From DASUAS01 sp963720765 (lineage in GTDB: Bacteria; Actinomycetota; Acidimicrobiia; IMCC26256; DASPTH01): a DNA stretch of 64,000 bases. The notes under the pieces are model-generated. The model worked only from the letters and a program-made list of their open reading frames with translations, ran no database searches and was not told where the DNA came from. This document shows positions 1-8,663 of this stretch, in pieces. Each line of letters starts with the position of its first letter. The first letter of the stretch is position 1. The position numbers were made by a program, and so were the translations under genes. The stretch spans positions 186,001 to 250,000 of the forward strand of contig CAVRGS010000013.1 in assembly GCA_963720765.1 (NCBI GenBank), read 5' to 3'.

Positions 1-2
1 GC

Positions 3-662
3 CTGTCACCCCGTGACCTTGCCATCGGCTGCAAGCGTCCGATCCTCCACACCGACTACTACGAGACGTTCAACCTCGAGCACGTCTCGCTCGTCGACCT
101 CCGGCGCGGCGGGATCGTCGAGGTGACGCCCGCCGGTATCCGCACCCAGCAGGGTGACTTCGAGCTCGACGTCATCGTGTACGCCACCGGGTTCGACGCC
201 ATGACCGGCGCGCTCGACCGCATCGACATCCGTGGGCGGGAGGGGGTGCGGCTCCGTGACGCGTGGCGCGACGGCGCGCGGATGTTGTTGGGTGTCCAGA
301 CCGCTGGGTTCCCGAACCTGTTCACCATCACCGGGCCGGGGAGTCCGTCGGTGCTCGCCAACATGGTCGTGTGCGCGGAGCAGCACGTCGAGTGGATCGG
401 TGACCTGCTCACGTACATGCGTGACCACGGCTCCTCCACGGTCGAGGCGAGGGTCGAGGCGCAGGACGCGTGGGTCGATCTCGTGAACCAGATCGCGGCG
501 AAGACGATGTACACCGCCCCGAACTGCAATTCCTGGTACCTCGGGGACAACATCCCGGGCAAGGTGCGCGTGTTCCTTCCCTGGGCCGGTGGTCTCCCTG
601 CCTACATCGAGCGGTGCGACGCCGTCGCGGCCGCGGACTACGAGGGGTTCGCCTTCTCATGA
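3..662 (+). CDS. Flavin-containing / Baeyer-Villiger monooxygenase, C-terminal part
   Basis: The gene enters from the left edge; only its last 219 residues are visible. The segment with DVIVYATGFD followed by the run ending in LGVQTAGFPNLFTITGPGSP is typical of the C-terminal NADP/FAD region of class B flavoprotein monooxygenases (BVMO/FMO/CzcO-like). These enzymes insert oxygen next to ketones using FAD, NADPH and O2. The NAPNCNSWYLGDN-like tail (here TAPNCNSWYLGDN, about residues 171-183) is common in steroid and cyclic-ketone monooxygenases. The stop overlaps the next ATG (ATGA), so it is co-translated with the P450 and hydrolase that follow. The N-terminal Rossmann motifs lie outside the window, so the exact subtype is not certain. 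Confidence 0.85.
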   Translation: MSPRDLAIGCKRPILHTDYYETFNLEHVSLVDLRRGGIVEVTPAGIRTQQGDFELDVIVYATGFDAMTGALDRIDIRGREGVRLRDAWRDGARMLLGVQTAGFPNLFTITGPGSPSVLANMVVCAEQHVEWIGDLLTYMRDHGSSTVEARVEAQDAWVDLVNQIAAKTMYTAPNCNSWYLGDNIPGKVRVFLPWAGGLPAYIERCDAVAAADYEGFAFS

Positions 663-1900
663 GCGATCGGCCTACGAGCGACCGGCACCCGAGCATCGAC
701 TTCGACCTGTTCGGCCCGGTGACGCGAGCGGCGTCCGACGCCTCGTGGGTCGAACCGCGCGAACGCTGCCCGGTGGCATGGAGCGACCGGCACGGCGGCT
801 TCTGGGTGATCAGCGGCTACGACCAGGTGGCGGCCGCGTTTCGCGACTGGGAGCACTTCTCGTCGGCGCGCACCGACCCCGAGATCAGCTCCATCGTGCT
901 GGGCGCGAGCCGATTGCCGCTGCTCGTCCCCGAGGAGATCGACCCGCCCGACTGGTACCCGGTGCGTCGCGTGCTGTCGGAGTTGCTCGCGCCACGTGGC
1001 GCGGAGAGGCTGCGCCCCCGCGCCCACCACTGGACCACGCACTTCGTCGATCAGTTCATCGAAGCAGGGGAGTGCGAGTTCACGCACGACCTGTCGGTGC
1101 CGGTGCCGGGCGCGGTCACGCTGGAGTGGCTCGGATTCCCCGAGGACGACTGGCGCATGATCACCGACGCGTTCCATGACGTGGCCGCGTACTCGCGCGG
1201 CACCCCCGAACACGGCGCCGCGCAAGCCCAGTTCGGGAATGTGATGGTCCGCATCCGCGAGGAGGTCGCGTTGCGCCGGCACTCGCCGCGCGACGACGCG
1301 ATGACGGCGATCGCGCATCACGAGATCGACGGCGAGCAGATGCCGCGCGAGACCGCCGAGTCGATCGTGTTCATGACCGTCGGCGGTGGTGTCGACACCA
1401 CGACCGCACTCATCGGCGCGGCGCTGCTGCACCTGTCACAGGTCCCGGACGACAAGCAGCGACTCATCGAGGAACCCGAACTGCTCGTGACGGCCACCGA
1501 GGAATTCCTCCGCTACTACCCGCCGGCACGCACGCACGCTCGCACCGTCACCGACGACTTCGTCTTCGAGGGTTGTCCGATGCGGGCCGGCGACCGGGTG
1601 CTGCTCAGCGAGATCTCCTCCGGGCGCGACAACTCGGCCTTCCCTGATGCCGATGCGTTCGTCATCGACCGCAACCCCAACCGTCATCTCTCGTTCGGCG
1701 TGGGCCTCCATCGCTGCGTGGGGTCGCACCTGGCGAGGATCGAGTTCATGGAGGTGATCACGCAGATCCTCCGACGCCTCCCCGACTTCGAGATCGACGT
1801 CGACGCGGTGGTCGAGTACCCGAACTGGGCCAGCGTCGGTGGGTGGGCGAAATTGCCGGCGACCTTCACGCCCGGCCCGCGTCTGGGGCGGGCAGGATGA
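659..1900 (+). CDS. Cytochrome P450
   Basis: A 413-residue soluble bacterial P450, the normal length for the family. The I-helix oxygen-activation motif GGVDTT lies at about residues 243-248, the ExxR pair at E282/R285, and the heme loop FGxGxHxCxG at 346-355 with C353 as the heme thiolate. It hydroxylates a substrate using O2 and electrons from a ferredoxin system; no ferredoxin or reductase is adjacent. The ATG at 659 overlaps the stop of the monooxygenase upstream, and its own stop overlaps the next ATG. The three genes therefore form one translationally coupled oxidation module. Sequence style resembles the CYP125/CYP142/CYP124-like actinobacterial groups, but I cannot assign a CYP family. 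Confidence 0.95.
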   Translation: MSDRPTSDRHPSIDFDLFGPVTRAASDASWVEPRERCPVAWSDRHGGFWVISGYDQVAAAFRDWEHFSSARTDPEISSIVLGASRLPLLVPEEIDPPDWYPVRRVLSELLAPRGAERLRPRAHHWTTHFVDQFIEAGECEFTHDLSVPVPGAVTLEWLGFPEDDWRMITDAFHDVAAYSRGTPEHGAAQAQFGNVMVRIREEVALRRHSPRDDAMTAIAHHEIDGEQMPRETAESIVFMTVGGGVDTTTALIGAALLHLSQVPDDKQRLIEEPELLVTATEEFLRYYPPARTHARTVTDDFVFEGCPMRAGDRVLLSEISSGRDNSAFPDADAFVIDRNPNRHLSFGVGLHRCVGSHLARIEFMEVITQILRRLPDFEIDVDAVVEYPNWASVGGWAKLPATFTPGPRLGRAG

Positions 1901-2778
1901 ACGTCGCCGACTGGGAAGCGGCGGGTGAGCGGCGCGACCTCGCCGGCCACTCGATCTTCACGTTGGTCGCGCCCGCGCTCGGCGAGGAGCGTGACGAACC
2001 GCTGCTCGTGCTGCACGGGTTCCCGAGCTCCTCGTACGACTTCGCCGCAGTGCTCGACGACCTGCGCCGCACGCGTCGTGTCGTGCTGCTCGACTTCCTC
2101 GGCTACGGCTTCTCGGCCAAGCCCGACCAGGCGTACACCCTCGCCGAGCAGGCCGACATCGTCGCGGCGTGCACGAGTGGGCTCGGCATCGAACGCCTCG
2201 CGCTCCTGAGCCACGACATGGGCGACACCGTCGGCGGGGAGCTGCTGGCGCGCCAACTCGACGGCACCTGGCCGGTCGAGGTCACCCGCCGGGTCCTCAC
2301 CAACGGCAGCATCTACATCGGCATGGCGCAGCTCAGTGCGGGGCAGCAGCTGCTCCTCGCGCTCCCCGACGCCCAGCTGCCGGCCGATGGTGCGCTCGAC
2401 GCGGCTTCGGTGCAGGGGGGCCTCGCGGCCACCTTCAGCCCCTCGTCGTCGGTGCCCGACGCCGAAGTGGTGGCGCAGTGGGAGCTGATCTCGCGCGGCG
2501 ACGGACACCGGCTGCTGCCGCGGCTCATCCGGTACATCGAAGAGCGGCGGCGTGACGAGACGCGCTACACGGGCGCCATCGAGAGCCACCCTTCGCCGCT
2601 GCACGTGGTGTGGGGCGTCGACGATCCCATCGCGGTCGTGGCGATGACCGACCGCCTTCACGACGCGCGGCCCGACGCCGTCGTCGAACTGCTCGACGGC
2701 GTCGGGCACTACCCGATGATCGAGTCGCCGGCGCGCTTCGCGGCGGCGGTCACGCGCGGGCTGACACCGCCGGCGTAG
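1897..2778 (+). CDS. Alpha/beta hydrolase with Asp nucleophile (haloalkane dehalogenase / epoxide hydrolase-like)
   Basis: A 293-residue alpha/beta hydrolase. The oxyanion segment HGFP is at about residues 40-43. The nucleophile elbow reads S-H-D-M-G (105-109), so the nucleophile is Asp107 and not Ser, as in haloalkane dehalogenases and epoxide hydrolases. A WGVDDP acid segment and the late GVGHYPM histidine complete the triad. Downstream of a monooxygenase and a P450, an epoxide hydrolase role fits, but a dehalogenase or C-C hydrolase is possible. The ATG overlaps the P450 stop by four bases. The 3' end overlaps by 29 bases the end of the converging gene at 2750-3082. Confidence 0.9.
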   Translation: MNVADWEAAGERRDLAGHSIFTLVAPALGEERDEPLLVLHGFPSSSYDFAAVLDDLRRTRRVVLLDFLGYGFSAKPDQAYTLAEQADIVAACTSGLGIERLALLSHDMGDTVGGELLARQLDGTWPVEVTRRVLTNGSIYIGMAQLSAGQQLLLALPDAQLPADGALDAASVQGGLAATFSPSSSVPDAEVVAQWELISRGDGHRLLPRLIRYIEERRRDETRYTGAIESHPSPLHVVWGVDDPIAVVAMTDRLHDARPDAVVELLDGVGHYPMIESPARFAAAVTRGLTPPA

Positions 2779-3082
2779 CAACGGTCGGGGCGTCGTCCGC
2801 TCCAGAGGTCGAGGCGGCAGTCGAGAGCGCGTCCTTCGATTCGTCGACTGCGGTCGAGGCCTGGTCGCGCACATCGCCGGCGCGTTGGCGGGCGTCGTCG
2901 GCCACTTCGGCGGCGGCGACCTTCGCGTGCTGGGTGACATCGCGCGCGGCGGTCTTCGCCGAGCCGAGCACGTCGCCGGCCGGTCCGCGCAGCTCGGCCG
3001 CCTTGGGCGCGAACTGGTCGAACAGCGCCTTCGCGCCAACGACGGCGAGGGCGAGTACGCCGAGGCGGATGATGAATCGCAT
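2750..3082 (-). CDS. Small membrane-anchored YtxH-like protein
   Basis: A 110-residue protein with one N-terminal hydrophobic segment (about residues 4-20, IIRLGVLALAVVGAKALF) followed by an Ala/Lys/Asp/Glu-rich amphipathic stretch with regular ARDV-, AAAEVADDAR- and AGDVRDQA-type heptads. That is the layout of YtxH-like or apolipoprotein-like small membrane proteins. Function is unknown; such proteins are often linked to envelope stress. A good Shine-Dalgarno (GAAGGAG) precedes the ATG. Its last codons overlap the converging hydrolase by 29 bases. Confidence 0.7.
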   Translation of the reverse strand: MRFIIRLGVLALAVVGAKALFDQFAPKAAELRGPAGDVLGSAKTAARDVTQHAKVAAAEVADDARQRAGDVRDQASTAVDESKDALSTAASTSGADDAPTVATPAVSARA

Positions 3083-3147
3083 GTCGGCTCCTTCGGGGAG
3101 GGGAGGGATTTGGGTGATGTGTCGCTCCTACCCCTCGTGGCACATGC

Positions 3148-3450
3148 CTACGCCTCGATGCGGAGATAGTTGTCGAGACCGGTGACGTGGAGAGTGCGGT
3201 GGACGTGCAGTGGAAGCTCGCGCCACGTGAGCTGGCAGCCCACCTCTTCCGCGAAGCGCTGCACGCGAGCCATCATCGCCAATCCGCGAGATTCCACGAA
3301 CGTCACCTGCGTGCACACCACGACGACCGCCGGGTGGTTCGCCGCGAGCTCGCAGAGCTGGTCGCCGATCGCGCCGGAATTGGTGACGTCGATGTCGCCG
3401 ACGAGCGGAATCTCGGTGGAACCCAGCGCGTCCGGATCCACCACGGTCAT
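3148..3450 (-). CDS. STAS-domain protein (anti-anti-sigma-factor-like)
   Basis: A 100-residue STAS domain. The core TEIPLVGDIDVTNSGAI, then AVVVVCTQVTFVESRGLAMM (about residues 41-60), matches the beta-strand/helix pattern around the phosphorylatable Ser of SpoIIAA/RsbV; the candidate Ser is in the VESRGL loop (S54). Anti-anti-sigma factors bind anti-sigma kinases in partner switching. No kinase or sigma-B-type factor lies next to it. The start ATG overlaps the stop of the zinc-ribbon gene (ATGA), so the two are co-translated. Confidence 0.85.
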   Translation of the reverse strand: MTVVDPDALGSTEIPLVGDIDVTNSGAIGDQLCELAANHPAVVVVCTQVTFVESRGLAMMARVQRFAEEVGCQLTWRELPLHVHRTLHVTGLDNYLRIEA

Positions 3451-3779
3451 CGCGGCGGGTTGTCGAGACCGAGGAGGACGGCCGCGTCTTCCTCGGTCGA
3501 GGTCGGCCCGTAGTTGAGGACGAGTGAACCGCGCAGGCCGCAGTTCGCGCACTCCACCGCGACGACCGCGAGCATGTCGTCCGGGTCGGATGCACCCTCG
3601 AGACGGCGGAGCTCGAGCACGGGTACGTCGGTCGCGGCCATCGTGTGTCGGCAGCTCTCGCATTCGACGGTGGCGCCCGCGCGGGACGCGAACTGCGACG
3701 ACCAGCCGTGGCGCGTGAATCGGGCGAGCACGTCGAGCAGGGTCTCGGAACCACGCGCCACGCCGTCGAGGTCGTCCAC
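3447..3779 (-). CDS. Zinc-ribbon protein of unknown function
   Basis: About 110 residues with two CxxC knuckles: ECESC near the middle and ECANC about 35 residues later, which would bind one zinc ion. Between them is a V-L-E-L-R-R-L-E strand region. The layout suggests a small zinc-ribbon protein, possibly a partner of the co-translated STAS gene. Two starts are possible. The GTG at 3779 is chosen because AACGCT lies exactly six bases upstream, matching the leaderless pattern seen elsewhere here. A TTG at 3812 in the same frame would add 11 residues. Confidence 0.65.
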   Translation of the reverse strand: MDDLDGVARGSETLLDVLARFTRHGWSSQFASRAGATVECESCRHTMAATDVPVLELRRLEGASDPDDMLAVVAVECANCGLRGSLVLNYGPTSTEEDAAVLLGLDNPPR

Positions 3780-3831
3780 CCCCCGAGCGTTCCCGGTGGG
3801 CTCGCCCGACAAACGGCGTCGCGCCCGAGAT

Positions 3832-4329
3832 TCAATAGTCGGTGTCGCGGTGGCCCAAGTGAGGAACCACGTACCAGAGCACCACGTACACGCCGGCGAC
3901 GACCGCGGCGATGATCGCCGCCACGACGCTGTCGTACACGACGCTCACCACGAGCAGGACCGCTCCGCAGACCGCGAGCGCCACCGCGAGCAAACCGAAC
4001 AGGGCGACGGTGTTCGCGAAGCGCAAGAGGTCGTGCTTCTGATGTTGGCGGAACACGACACGGTGGTACGCCACGGGTGCGATGAGCAGCGCCGTCGCCA
4101 GCGCGGCAAGCACGAGCACCGCCACGTACAGCAGGTGCTGTTCCGGATCGAGCGTCGAGAAGCGGTTGCTGAAGGGCATCGCGAGCAGGAACCCGAACAC
4201 CACCTGGCTGCCGATCCCGGCGACGCGCAGCTCCTGGAGCAACTCGTTGACGTTGCGGTCGATCCGTTCGGCCTCCGTCTCCCGGCGCCCGTTCGATGGG
4301 TCGACTTGGGGTTCGTCATGCCGTGGCAT
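3832..4329 (-). CDS. DUF6328-like four-helix membrane protein
   Basis: A 165-residue protein. The N-terminal 35 residues are charged and the EAERIDRNVNELLQELRVA stretch is characteristic of the DUF6328 group of actinobacterial membrane proteins. Four hydrophobic segments follow: GSQVVFGFLLAMPF, LLYVAVLVLAALATALLI, TVALFGLLAVALAVCGAVLL and a final VVAAIIAAVVAGVYVVLWYV. No catalytic residues are visible and the function is unknown. TACAAC sits six bases before the ATG, consistent with a short-leader promoter. Confidence 0.8.
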   Translation of the reverse strand: MPRHDEPQVDPSNGRRETEAERIDRNVNELLQELRVAGIGSQVVFGFLLAMPFSNRFSTLDPEQHLLYVAVLVLAALATALLIAPVAYHRVVFRQHQKHDLLRFANTVALFGLLAVALAVCGAVLLVVSVVYDSVVAAIIAAVVAGVYVVLWYVVPHLGHRDTDY

Positions 4330-4360
4330 GTGTCCGTTGTACCCGGGAGGCAGCCGCCGG

Positions 4361-4366
4361 TAGCGT
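4361..4366 (+). promoter_or_regulatory. Candidate -10 element TAGCGT
   Basis: TAGCGT (TAnnnT type) lies 29 bases before the thioesterase ATG at 4396. In contrast to the leaderless genes, this gene also has a Shine-Dalgarno (GGGGAGA), so a normal short leader is expected. The -10 assignment is by pattern only. Confidence 0.35.
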
Positions 4367-4395
4367 GCGGCGGTCCGCGGAACCAGGGGAGAACG

Positions 4396-5241
4396 ATGAG
4401 CGAGCTGCCGACGACGTTGCAGGTGGAGGACCTCGGCGACGGGAGGTGGTCGGCGCCGCACCCGACCGACGACCCCGAGGGGCGGGACGTCGTCTTCAGC
4501 GGCCAGCTCCTGGCGCAGATGATCATGGCGTCCGACGCGAACTGCGCCAGTCAGAAGGAGGTCAAGTCGATCCACGCGATCTTCGCCCGGGCCGGCACCT
4601 ACAGCGCAGGCCGGATGGAGCTGCAGCTCGACGCCATGCACTCGGGGCGGGCGTGGGCGAGCGACACCATCACCGCCTACCAGGGCGAGCGGCTCCTGTC
4701 ACGGAGCCTCGTGCTGCTCAACACGGTGGAGCCCGACCTCATGCGGCACTCACCGACCATGCCCGACGTGCCCGGCCCCGACTCGGCGACGCCGAACCCG
4801 TCCATCACCGTGTTCCCCGGCGCCGAGGCCCGCATGGTCGATGCCCCCGACGCGGTCGGTGCCGACGGGTCGCCCGCGATGTACTTCTGGACCCGTCACC
4901 CGGAGTCGTTCGACTCGGTCGCGGCCAACCAGGCCGTCGTCGCGTGGACCCAGCCCGGGTTCATCATCGGTCTGGCGATGCGTCCCCACACGCACATCAA
5001 CATCGCCGACGCGCACACCTCCATCTCGACCGGTGTGATCTCGCACACCGCCCACTTCCACGACCACGCCGACGTCGGTCAGTGGTTGCTCGTGGCGCAG
5101 GAGGCGAGCTACGCGGGCAACGGCCGCGTGTTCGGTTCGGGCGCGGTGTTCACGCAGGACGGCACGCTCGTCTCGACCTTCGCGCAGGACTCGATGGCGC
5201 GTGGGGTCGACGCGCCGATCGACCCGAAGCGGGGCATGTAG
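4396..5241 (+). CDS. Acyl-CoA thioesterase, TesB-like double hotdog
   Basis: A 281-residue protein whose two halves each resemble a hotdog domain. The first contains VVFSGQLLAQMIMAS and a KSIHAIFARAGTYSAG strand (cf. the shaped-substrate helix of TesB). The second contains SHTAHFHDHADVGQWLLVAQEAS, where the D-x-x-x-W-L pattern is typical of thioesterase II. It likely hydrolyses acyl-CoA to free acid and CoA. It opens a plus-strand group with an LLM enzyme, an acyl-CoA dehydrogenase and an amidohydrolase, which supports a role in acyl-CoA catabolism. GGGGAGA provides the ribosome-binding site. Confidence 0.88.
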   Translation: MSELPTTLQVEDLGDGRWSAPHPTDDPEGRDVVFSGQLLAQMIMASDANCASQKEVKSIHAIFARAGTYSAGRMELQLDAMHSGRAWASDTITAYQGERLLSRSLVLLNTVEPDLMRHSPTMPDVPGPDSATPNPSITVFPGAEARMVDAPDAVGADGSPAMYFWTRHPESFDSVAANQAVVAWTQPGFIIGLAMRPHTHINIADAHTSISTGVISHTAHFHDHADVGQWLLVAQEASYAGNGRVFGSGAVFTQDGTLVSTFAQDSMARGVDAPIDPKRGM

Positions 5242-5307
5242 CCATCTCCACGGTCCGCACATCCGTCGCGTTGCTCCTGGTGAGCGCGCCCGTGATCAGA
5301 CGCCGCT

Positions 5308-5328
5308 CGCCGTCGGGACCCGACGGCG
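5308..5328 (+). terminator. Hairpin between thioesterase and LLM genes
   Basis: A perfect 9-base inverted repeat, CGCCGTCGG and CCGACGGCG, with a 3-base loop (GAC), stands 66 bases after the thioesterase stop and 29 bases before the LLM start. There is no T-tract, so it may be a weak or Rho-type terminator or an mRNA end-stabilising hairpin. Confidence 0.5.
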
Positions 5329-5357
5329 GCGACACGTTGGATTGACTGGAGACCCCC

Positions 5358-6119
5358 ATGGCACGATTCCGCGTCGGAGTGCAGCTGCACCCCCAGGCCA
5401 CGACCGTCGAAGAGATGCGCGCCGCGTGGAGGGCGGCGGATGCGCTGGGCGTCGACAGCATCTGGACCTGGGACCACTTCTACCCGCTCTACGGGGAGCC
5501 CGACGCCGCGCACTTCGAGGCGTGGTCGTTGCTCGCGGCGATGGCCGTCGACACGCGCCAGGCGCGCCTCGGGCTGCTCGTCGGTTGCAACTCGTACCGC
5601 AACCCCGACCTCCTCGCCGACATGGCGCGCACCGTCGATCACCTCTCCGGCGGACGGCTCTACCTCGGGATCGGCTCGGGCTGGTTCGAGCGCGACTACG
5701 ACGAGTACGGCTATGAGTTCGGCACCGCGGTCGGCCGCCTCCGGGCGCTGGGCGAGGCACTGCCGCGGATGAAGGCGCGTCTCGCGAAGCTCAACCCGCC
5801 GCCCGTCGGATCGCTTCCGGTCCTGATCGGCGGTGGGGGCGAGAAGGTCACGCTCCGTCTCGTCGCCGAGCACGCCGACGCGTGGAACACCTTCGGTCCG
5901 CCCGACACGTATGCGCACAAGAACGCCGTGCTCGACGACTGGTGCGCGCAGCTGGGACGCGACCCTGCCGCCATCGAGCGCACGGTCGGTATCCCCGCGC
6001 ACGAGGTCGACGACGCCGAGGCCTATCTCGACGCGGGCGCGACGCACCTCATCGTGATGACCGGGCACCCGTACGACCTGGCACCGGTCGAACGACTGCT
6101 GGGACTGGCGCAGGCCTGA
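5358..6119 (+). CDS. LLM-class F420-dependent oxidoreductase
   Basis: A 253-residue luciferase-like monooxygenase family protein. Typical features are the N-terminal FRVGVQLHPQATTVEEM, the WTWDHFYPLYG segment (about residues 33-43), RLGLLVGCNSYRNPDLLADM (about 70-89, cofactor-phosphate side) and LSGGRLYLGIGSGWFERDYD. Actinobacterial members of this size with this GSGW signature usually use F420 and not FMN. Likely an oxidoreductase acting on a hydrophobic ketone, alcohol or enone. A Shine-Dalgarno CTGGAGA precedes the ATG. The acyl-CoA dehydrogenase starts 24 bases downstream. Confidence 0.88.
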   Translation: MARFRVGVQLHPQATTVEEMRAAWRAADALGVDSIWTWDHFYPLYGEPDAAHFEAWSLLAAMAVDTRQARLGLLVGCNSYRNPDLLADMARTVDHLSGGRLYLGIGSGWFERDYDEYGYEFGTAVGRLRALGEALPRMKARLAKLNPPPVGSLPVLIGGGGEKVTLRLVAEHADAWNTFGPPDTYAHKNAVLDDWCAQLGRDPAAIERTVGIPAHEVDDAEAYLDAGATHLIVMTGHPYDLAPVERLLGLAQA

Positions 6120-6131
6120 TCCTCGCGCAAT

Positions 6132-6137
6132 ACGCTG
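6132..6137 (+). promoter_or_regulatory. Leaderless -10 element TACGCT
   Basis: TACGCT ends exactly six bases before the ATG at 6144, with no Shine-Dalgarno between. A transcript starting at or next to the ATG would be leaderless. Part of the window-wide pattern described in the findings. Confidence 0.5.
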
Positions 6138-6143
6138 CGGCCC

Positions 6144-7400
6144 ATGGCAGCTGATGACGAGGGACTGCAGCAGGAGATCGACGCCTGGTTGCAGCGCAAC
6201 TGGGATCCCGACCTCACCGTGCGTGAGTGGTGGGCACGCGTGGGCGAAGCGGGTTGGACCGCTCCGCACTTCTCGCTCGAGTGGCGAGGGCGTGGCTACT
6301 CGCGTCGTTCGCTCGCCACCGTGTACAAGACGTTCCGGGCCGCGGGTGCGGTGCCGCCCCCCGGTGGTCTCGGGATGATGATGGCGGCGCCCACGATCCT
6401 CACTCACGGCACGCCCGAGCAGATCGAGCGGCACGTCACGCCGATCTACAACGGCTCGCTGGCGTGGTGCCAGCTCTTCAGCGAACCCGGCAACGGCTCC
6501 GACCTCGCCGGTCTCACCACCAAGGCGACGCGCGATGGCGACCGCTGGGTCATCTCGGGGCAGAAGGTGTGGAGCTCTCAGGCGATGGAGTCCGACTATG
6601 GGATGCTGCTCGCCCGTACCGACTTCGACGTCCCGAAGCACGCCGGCATCTCCTGGTTCGCGTTCAAGCTCGACCAGCCCGGTGTGACCATCCGCCCGCT
6701 GCGGGAGATGACCGGCCGCGCGCTGTTCAACGAGGTGTTCTTCGACGACGCGGTGGTCGACGACGCCGATCTCATCGGCGGGCTCAACAACGGTTGGGCG
6801 GTCGCCAACACCACGTTGTTCTTCGAGCGCAGCGGCATCGGTGCGGGCAGCGGTGGTGGTGGGTTCCCGCCACCGGGCACCAAGGAGGGATACCTCGACC
6901 GGCGCGCCGGCGACGTCGCGACGATGCGCCCGGACCAGGACAGCCGCGGCGTCACCGTCGCCGAGCTCTTCACGCTCGCACGCGAGCGCGGTCGCACCGA
7001 CGACCCGATGCTGCGACAGAAGCTGGCGCGCCTGCACTCGCTCACGCGCATCGGCGAGCTCAACGGGCAGCGCATGAAGGAGACCGCGGCGCGTGGCCGT
7101 GACATCCCCGGCTTCCCCAACATGGCCAAGAACCAGCAGACGATCACGATGAAGCTCGTGGCCGAGGTGGCACTCGACATCCTCGGTCCCGACGGCCTGC
7201 TCTGGGGTGCCGACGGCGTCGACGACGGCCGCTATGCCGAGCAGTTCAACTTCGTCCGCTGCATGTCGATCGCCGGCGGCAGCGACGAGATCAACAAGAA
7301 CGTGATCGGCGAGCGGGCGCTGGGCCTGCCCCGCGAGCCCGACGCCAACAAGGGCCTGCCGTACCGCGAGGTGCTCGCCCGCATCAAGGGTGCCGGCTGA
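6144..7400 (+). CDS. Acyl-CoA dehydrogenase family protein
   Basis: A 418-residue flavoprotein of the acyl-CoA dehydrogenase superfamily. Visible hallmarks are CQLFSEPGNGSDLAGL and the GQKVWSSQA strand (FAD/substrate loops, about residues 111-126 and 140-150), and SIAGGSDEINKNVIGERALGLP near the C-terminus. It catalyses alpha,beta-dehydrogenation of an acyl-CoA with electron transfer to ETF. The long Gly-rich insertion GAGSGGGGFPPPG (about residues 233-245) and the size resemble FadE-type enzymes of steroid and branched-chain catabolism. The exact substrate is not visible. It has a leaderless-type promoter. Confidence 0.93.
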   Translation: MAADDEGLQQEIDAWLQRNWDPDLTVREWWARVGEAGWTAPHFSLEWRGRGYSRRSLATVYKTFRAAGAVPPPGGLGMMMAAPTILTHGTPEQIERHVTPIYNGSLAWCQLFSEPGNGSDLAGLTTKATRDGDRWVISGQKVWSSQAMESDYGMLLARTDFDVPKHAGISWFAFKLDQPGVTIRPLREMTGRALFNEVFFDDAVVDDADLIGGLNNGWAVANTTLFFERSGIGAGSGGGGFPPPGTKEGYLDRRAGDVATMRPDQDSRGVTVAELFTLARERGRTDDPMLRQKLARLHSLTRIGELNGQRMKETAARGRDIPGFPNMAKNQQTITMKLVAEVALDILGPDGLLWGADGVDDGRYAEQFNFVRCMSIAGGSDEINKNVIGERALGLPREPDANKGLPYREVLARIKGAG

Positions 7401-7481
7401 ACGGGCGCCTGACCCCGCTGCCGGTGCTCGCGGCCGGGTGGTAGAACAGCCAGGAGTCACCGAACCAGGGGGAGCAGTGTC

Positions 7482-8651
7482 ATGGGCCGCAAGTACCAGG
7501 TCATCTCCGGCGACGGTCACCTCGAGACCCCGCCCGACTTCGTCGCCTTCCTCCCGGAGAAGTACAAGGATCGGGCACCGAAGCTGATCACGCTGCCCGA
7601 CGGCGGCGGCGACGCGTGGCTGATGGAGGGCATGCCCCTCACCTACGCGAGCCAGAACCTGCGCGGCCGCGGCAAGGTGAAGTTCGCGGGCCAGAGCTAC
7701 TTCAAGGATGACGGCTCGCGCACCGACGGCGCCGGCGACGGTGCGCAGCGACTGCGCGAGCAGGACGAGGACGGCCTCGACGCCGAGCTGCTCTTCGCGC
7801 CGGTGTTCGCCAGCCGCTTCCTCGAGAAGATCCCCGAGCACGACGTCTACCTCGCGATGGTGCGCGCGTACAACGACTGGCTCGTCGACTACTGCTCGAT
7901 CGCGCCCGACCGCCTCATCGGCAACGCACTGATGCCGATCTCGGGCATCGACGACGCGCTCGCCGAGCTGAACCGTGCGCACGAGAACGGGTTCAAGTCG
8001 GTGCAGCTGCTCAACAGCCCGAACGGTGGCGGTGGTCCGAAGCCCGAGGACGACCAGTTCTGGGCACGCGCGCTCGAGCTCGACATGCCGTTGTCACCGC
8101 ACTTCTCGTTCGCGGGGGTGATGAACCTGGGTGGCCCGCGCCATGACACGTCGCAGTGGCCCGTCGAAGCCGGCATGACGCAGCACGCGCAGTCACCACC
8201 CGCACCGACGATGGCGCAGCTCATCGTGAACGGGACGTTCGAACGGTTCCCGGAGCTGAAGTTCTACTTCGCCGAGATCAACGCGGCGATCTTCCCGGCG
8301 TCGCTGTACTACATGGACCGCGACTACCTCGAGTACAACAGCTGGTTCGAGCTCGAGCTGCCGAAGATGCCCTCGCAGTACATGAAGGACCACGCGATCT
8401 ACGGCATGGTGCGCGAGCCTCTGGCCGTGAAGATCGGTCAGCAGCTCCCGAACGACATGCCGCTCGAACTCTTCTGGTGGGGGAGCGACTTCCCGCACTC
8501 GGTGGGCACGTTCCCCCACTCACGCAAGTACATCGAGGAGACCTTCGCCGATCTCGCACCCGAGCTGCGTCACACGTTGCTCGTCGGCAACGCGGCGAAG
8601 CACCTCCACCTGGATCTCGACGCCGACATCACCGAGACCCCGGCCGCCTAG
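7482..8651 (+). CDS. Amidohydrolase family (metal-dependent TIM-barrel hydrolase)
   Basis: A 389-residue amidohydrolase-2 family protein. It begins with the metal-binding strand ISGDGHLE (about residues 8-15) and has a barrel His region (LSPHFSFAGV), RFPELKFYFAEINAAIFP, and the late metal-ligand segment WGSDFPHSVGTFPHS. Relatives include ACMSD-like decarboxylases and hydrolases; in actinobacteria such proteins accompany aromatic and terpenoid degradation. It shares the family but not close similarity with the longer amidohydrolases at 37599 and 60733. A strong GGGGGAG ribosome-binding site lies ahead of the ATG. It is the last gene of the plus-strand group. Confidence 0.9.
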   Translation: MGRKYQVISGDGHLETPPDFVAFLPEKYKDRAPKLITLPDGGGDAWLMEGMPLTYASQNLRGRGKVKFAGQSYFKDDGSRTDGAGDGAQRLREQDEDGLDAELLFAPVFASRFLEKIPEHDVYLAMVRAYNDWLVDYCSIAPDRLIGNALMPISGIDDALAELNRAHENGFKSVQLLNSPNGGGGPKPEDDQFWARALELDMPLSPHFSFAGVMNLGGPRHDTSQWPVEAGMTQHAQSPPAPTMAQLIVNGTFERFPELKFYFAEINAAIFPASLYYMDRDYLEYNSWFELELPKMPSQYMKDHAIYGMVREPLAVKIGQQLPNDMPLELFWWGSDFPHSVGTFPHSRKYIEETFADLAPELRHTLLVGNAAKHLHLDLDADITETPAA

Positions 8652-8663
8652 GACCAGAGAAGA

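Noticed and set aside
5109..7982. 957-codon minus-strand open frame across the thioesterase, LLM and acyl-CoA dehydrogenase genes
   Set aside because: It spans three well-supported plus-strand genes and their gaps and has composition typical of antisense shadow frames.
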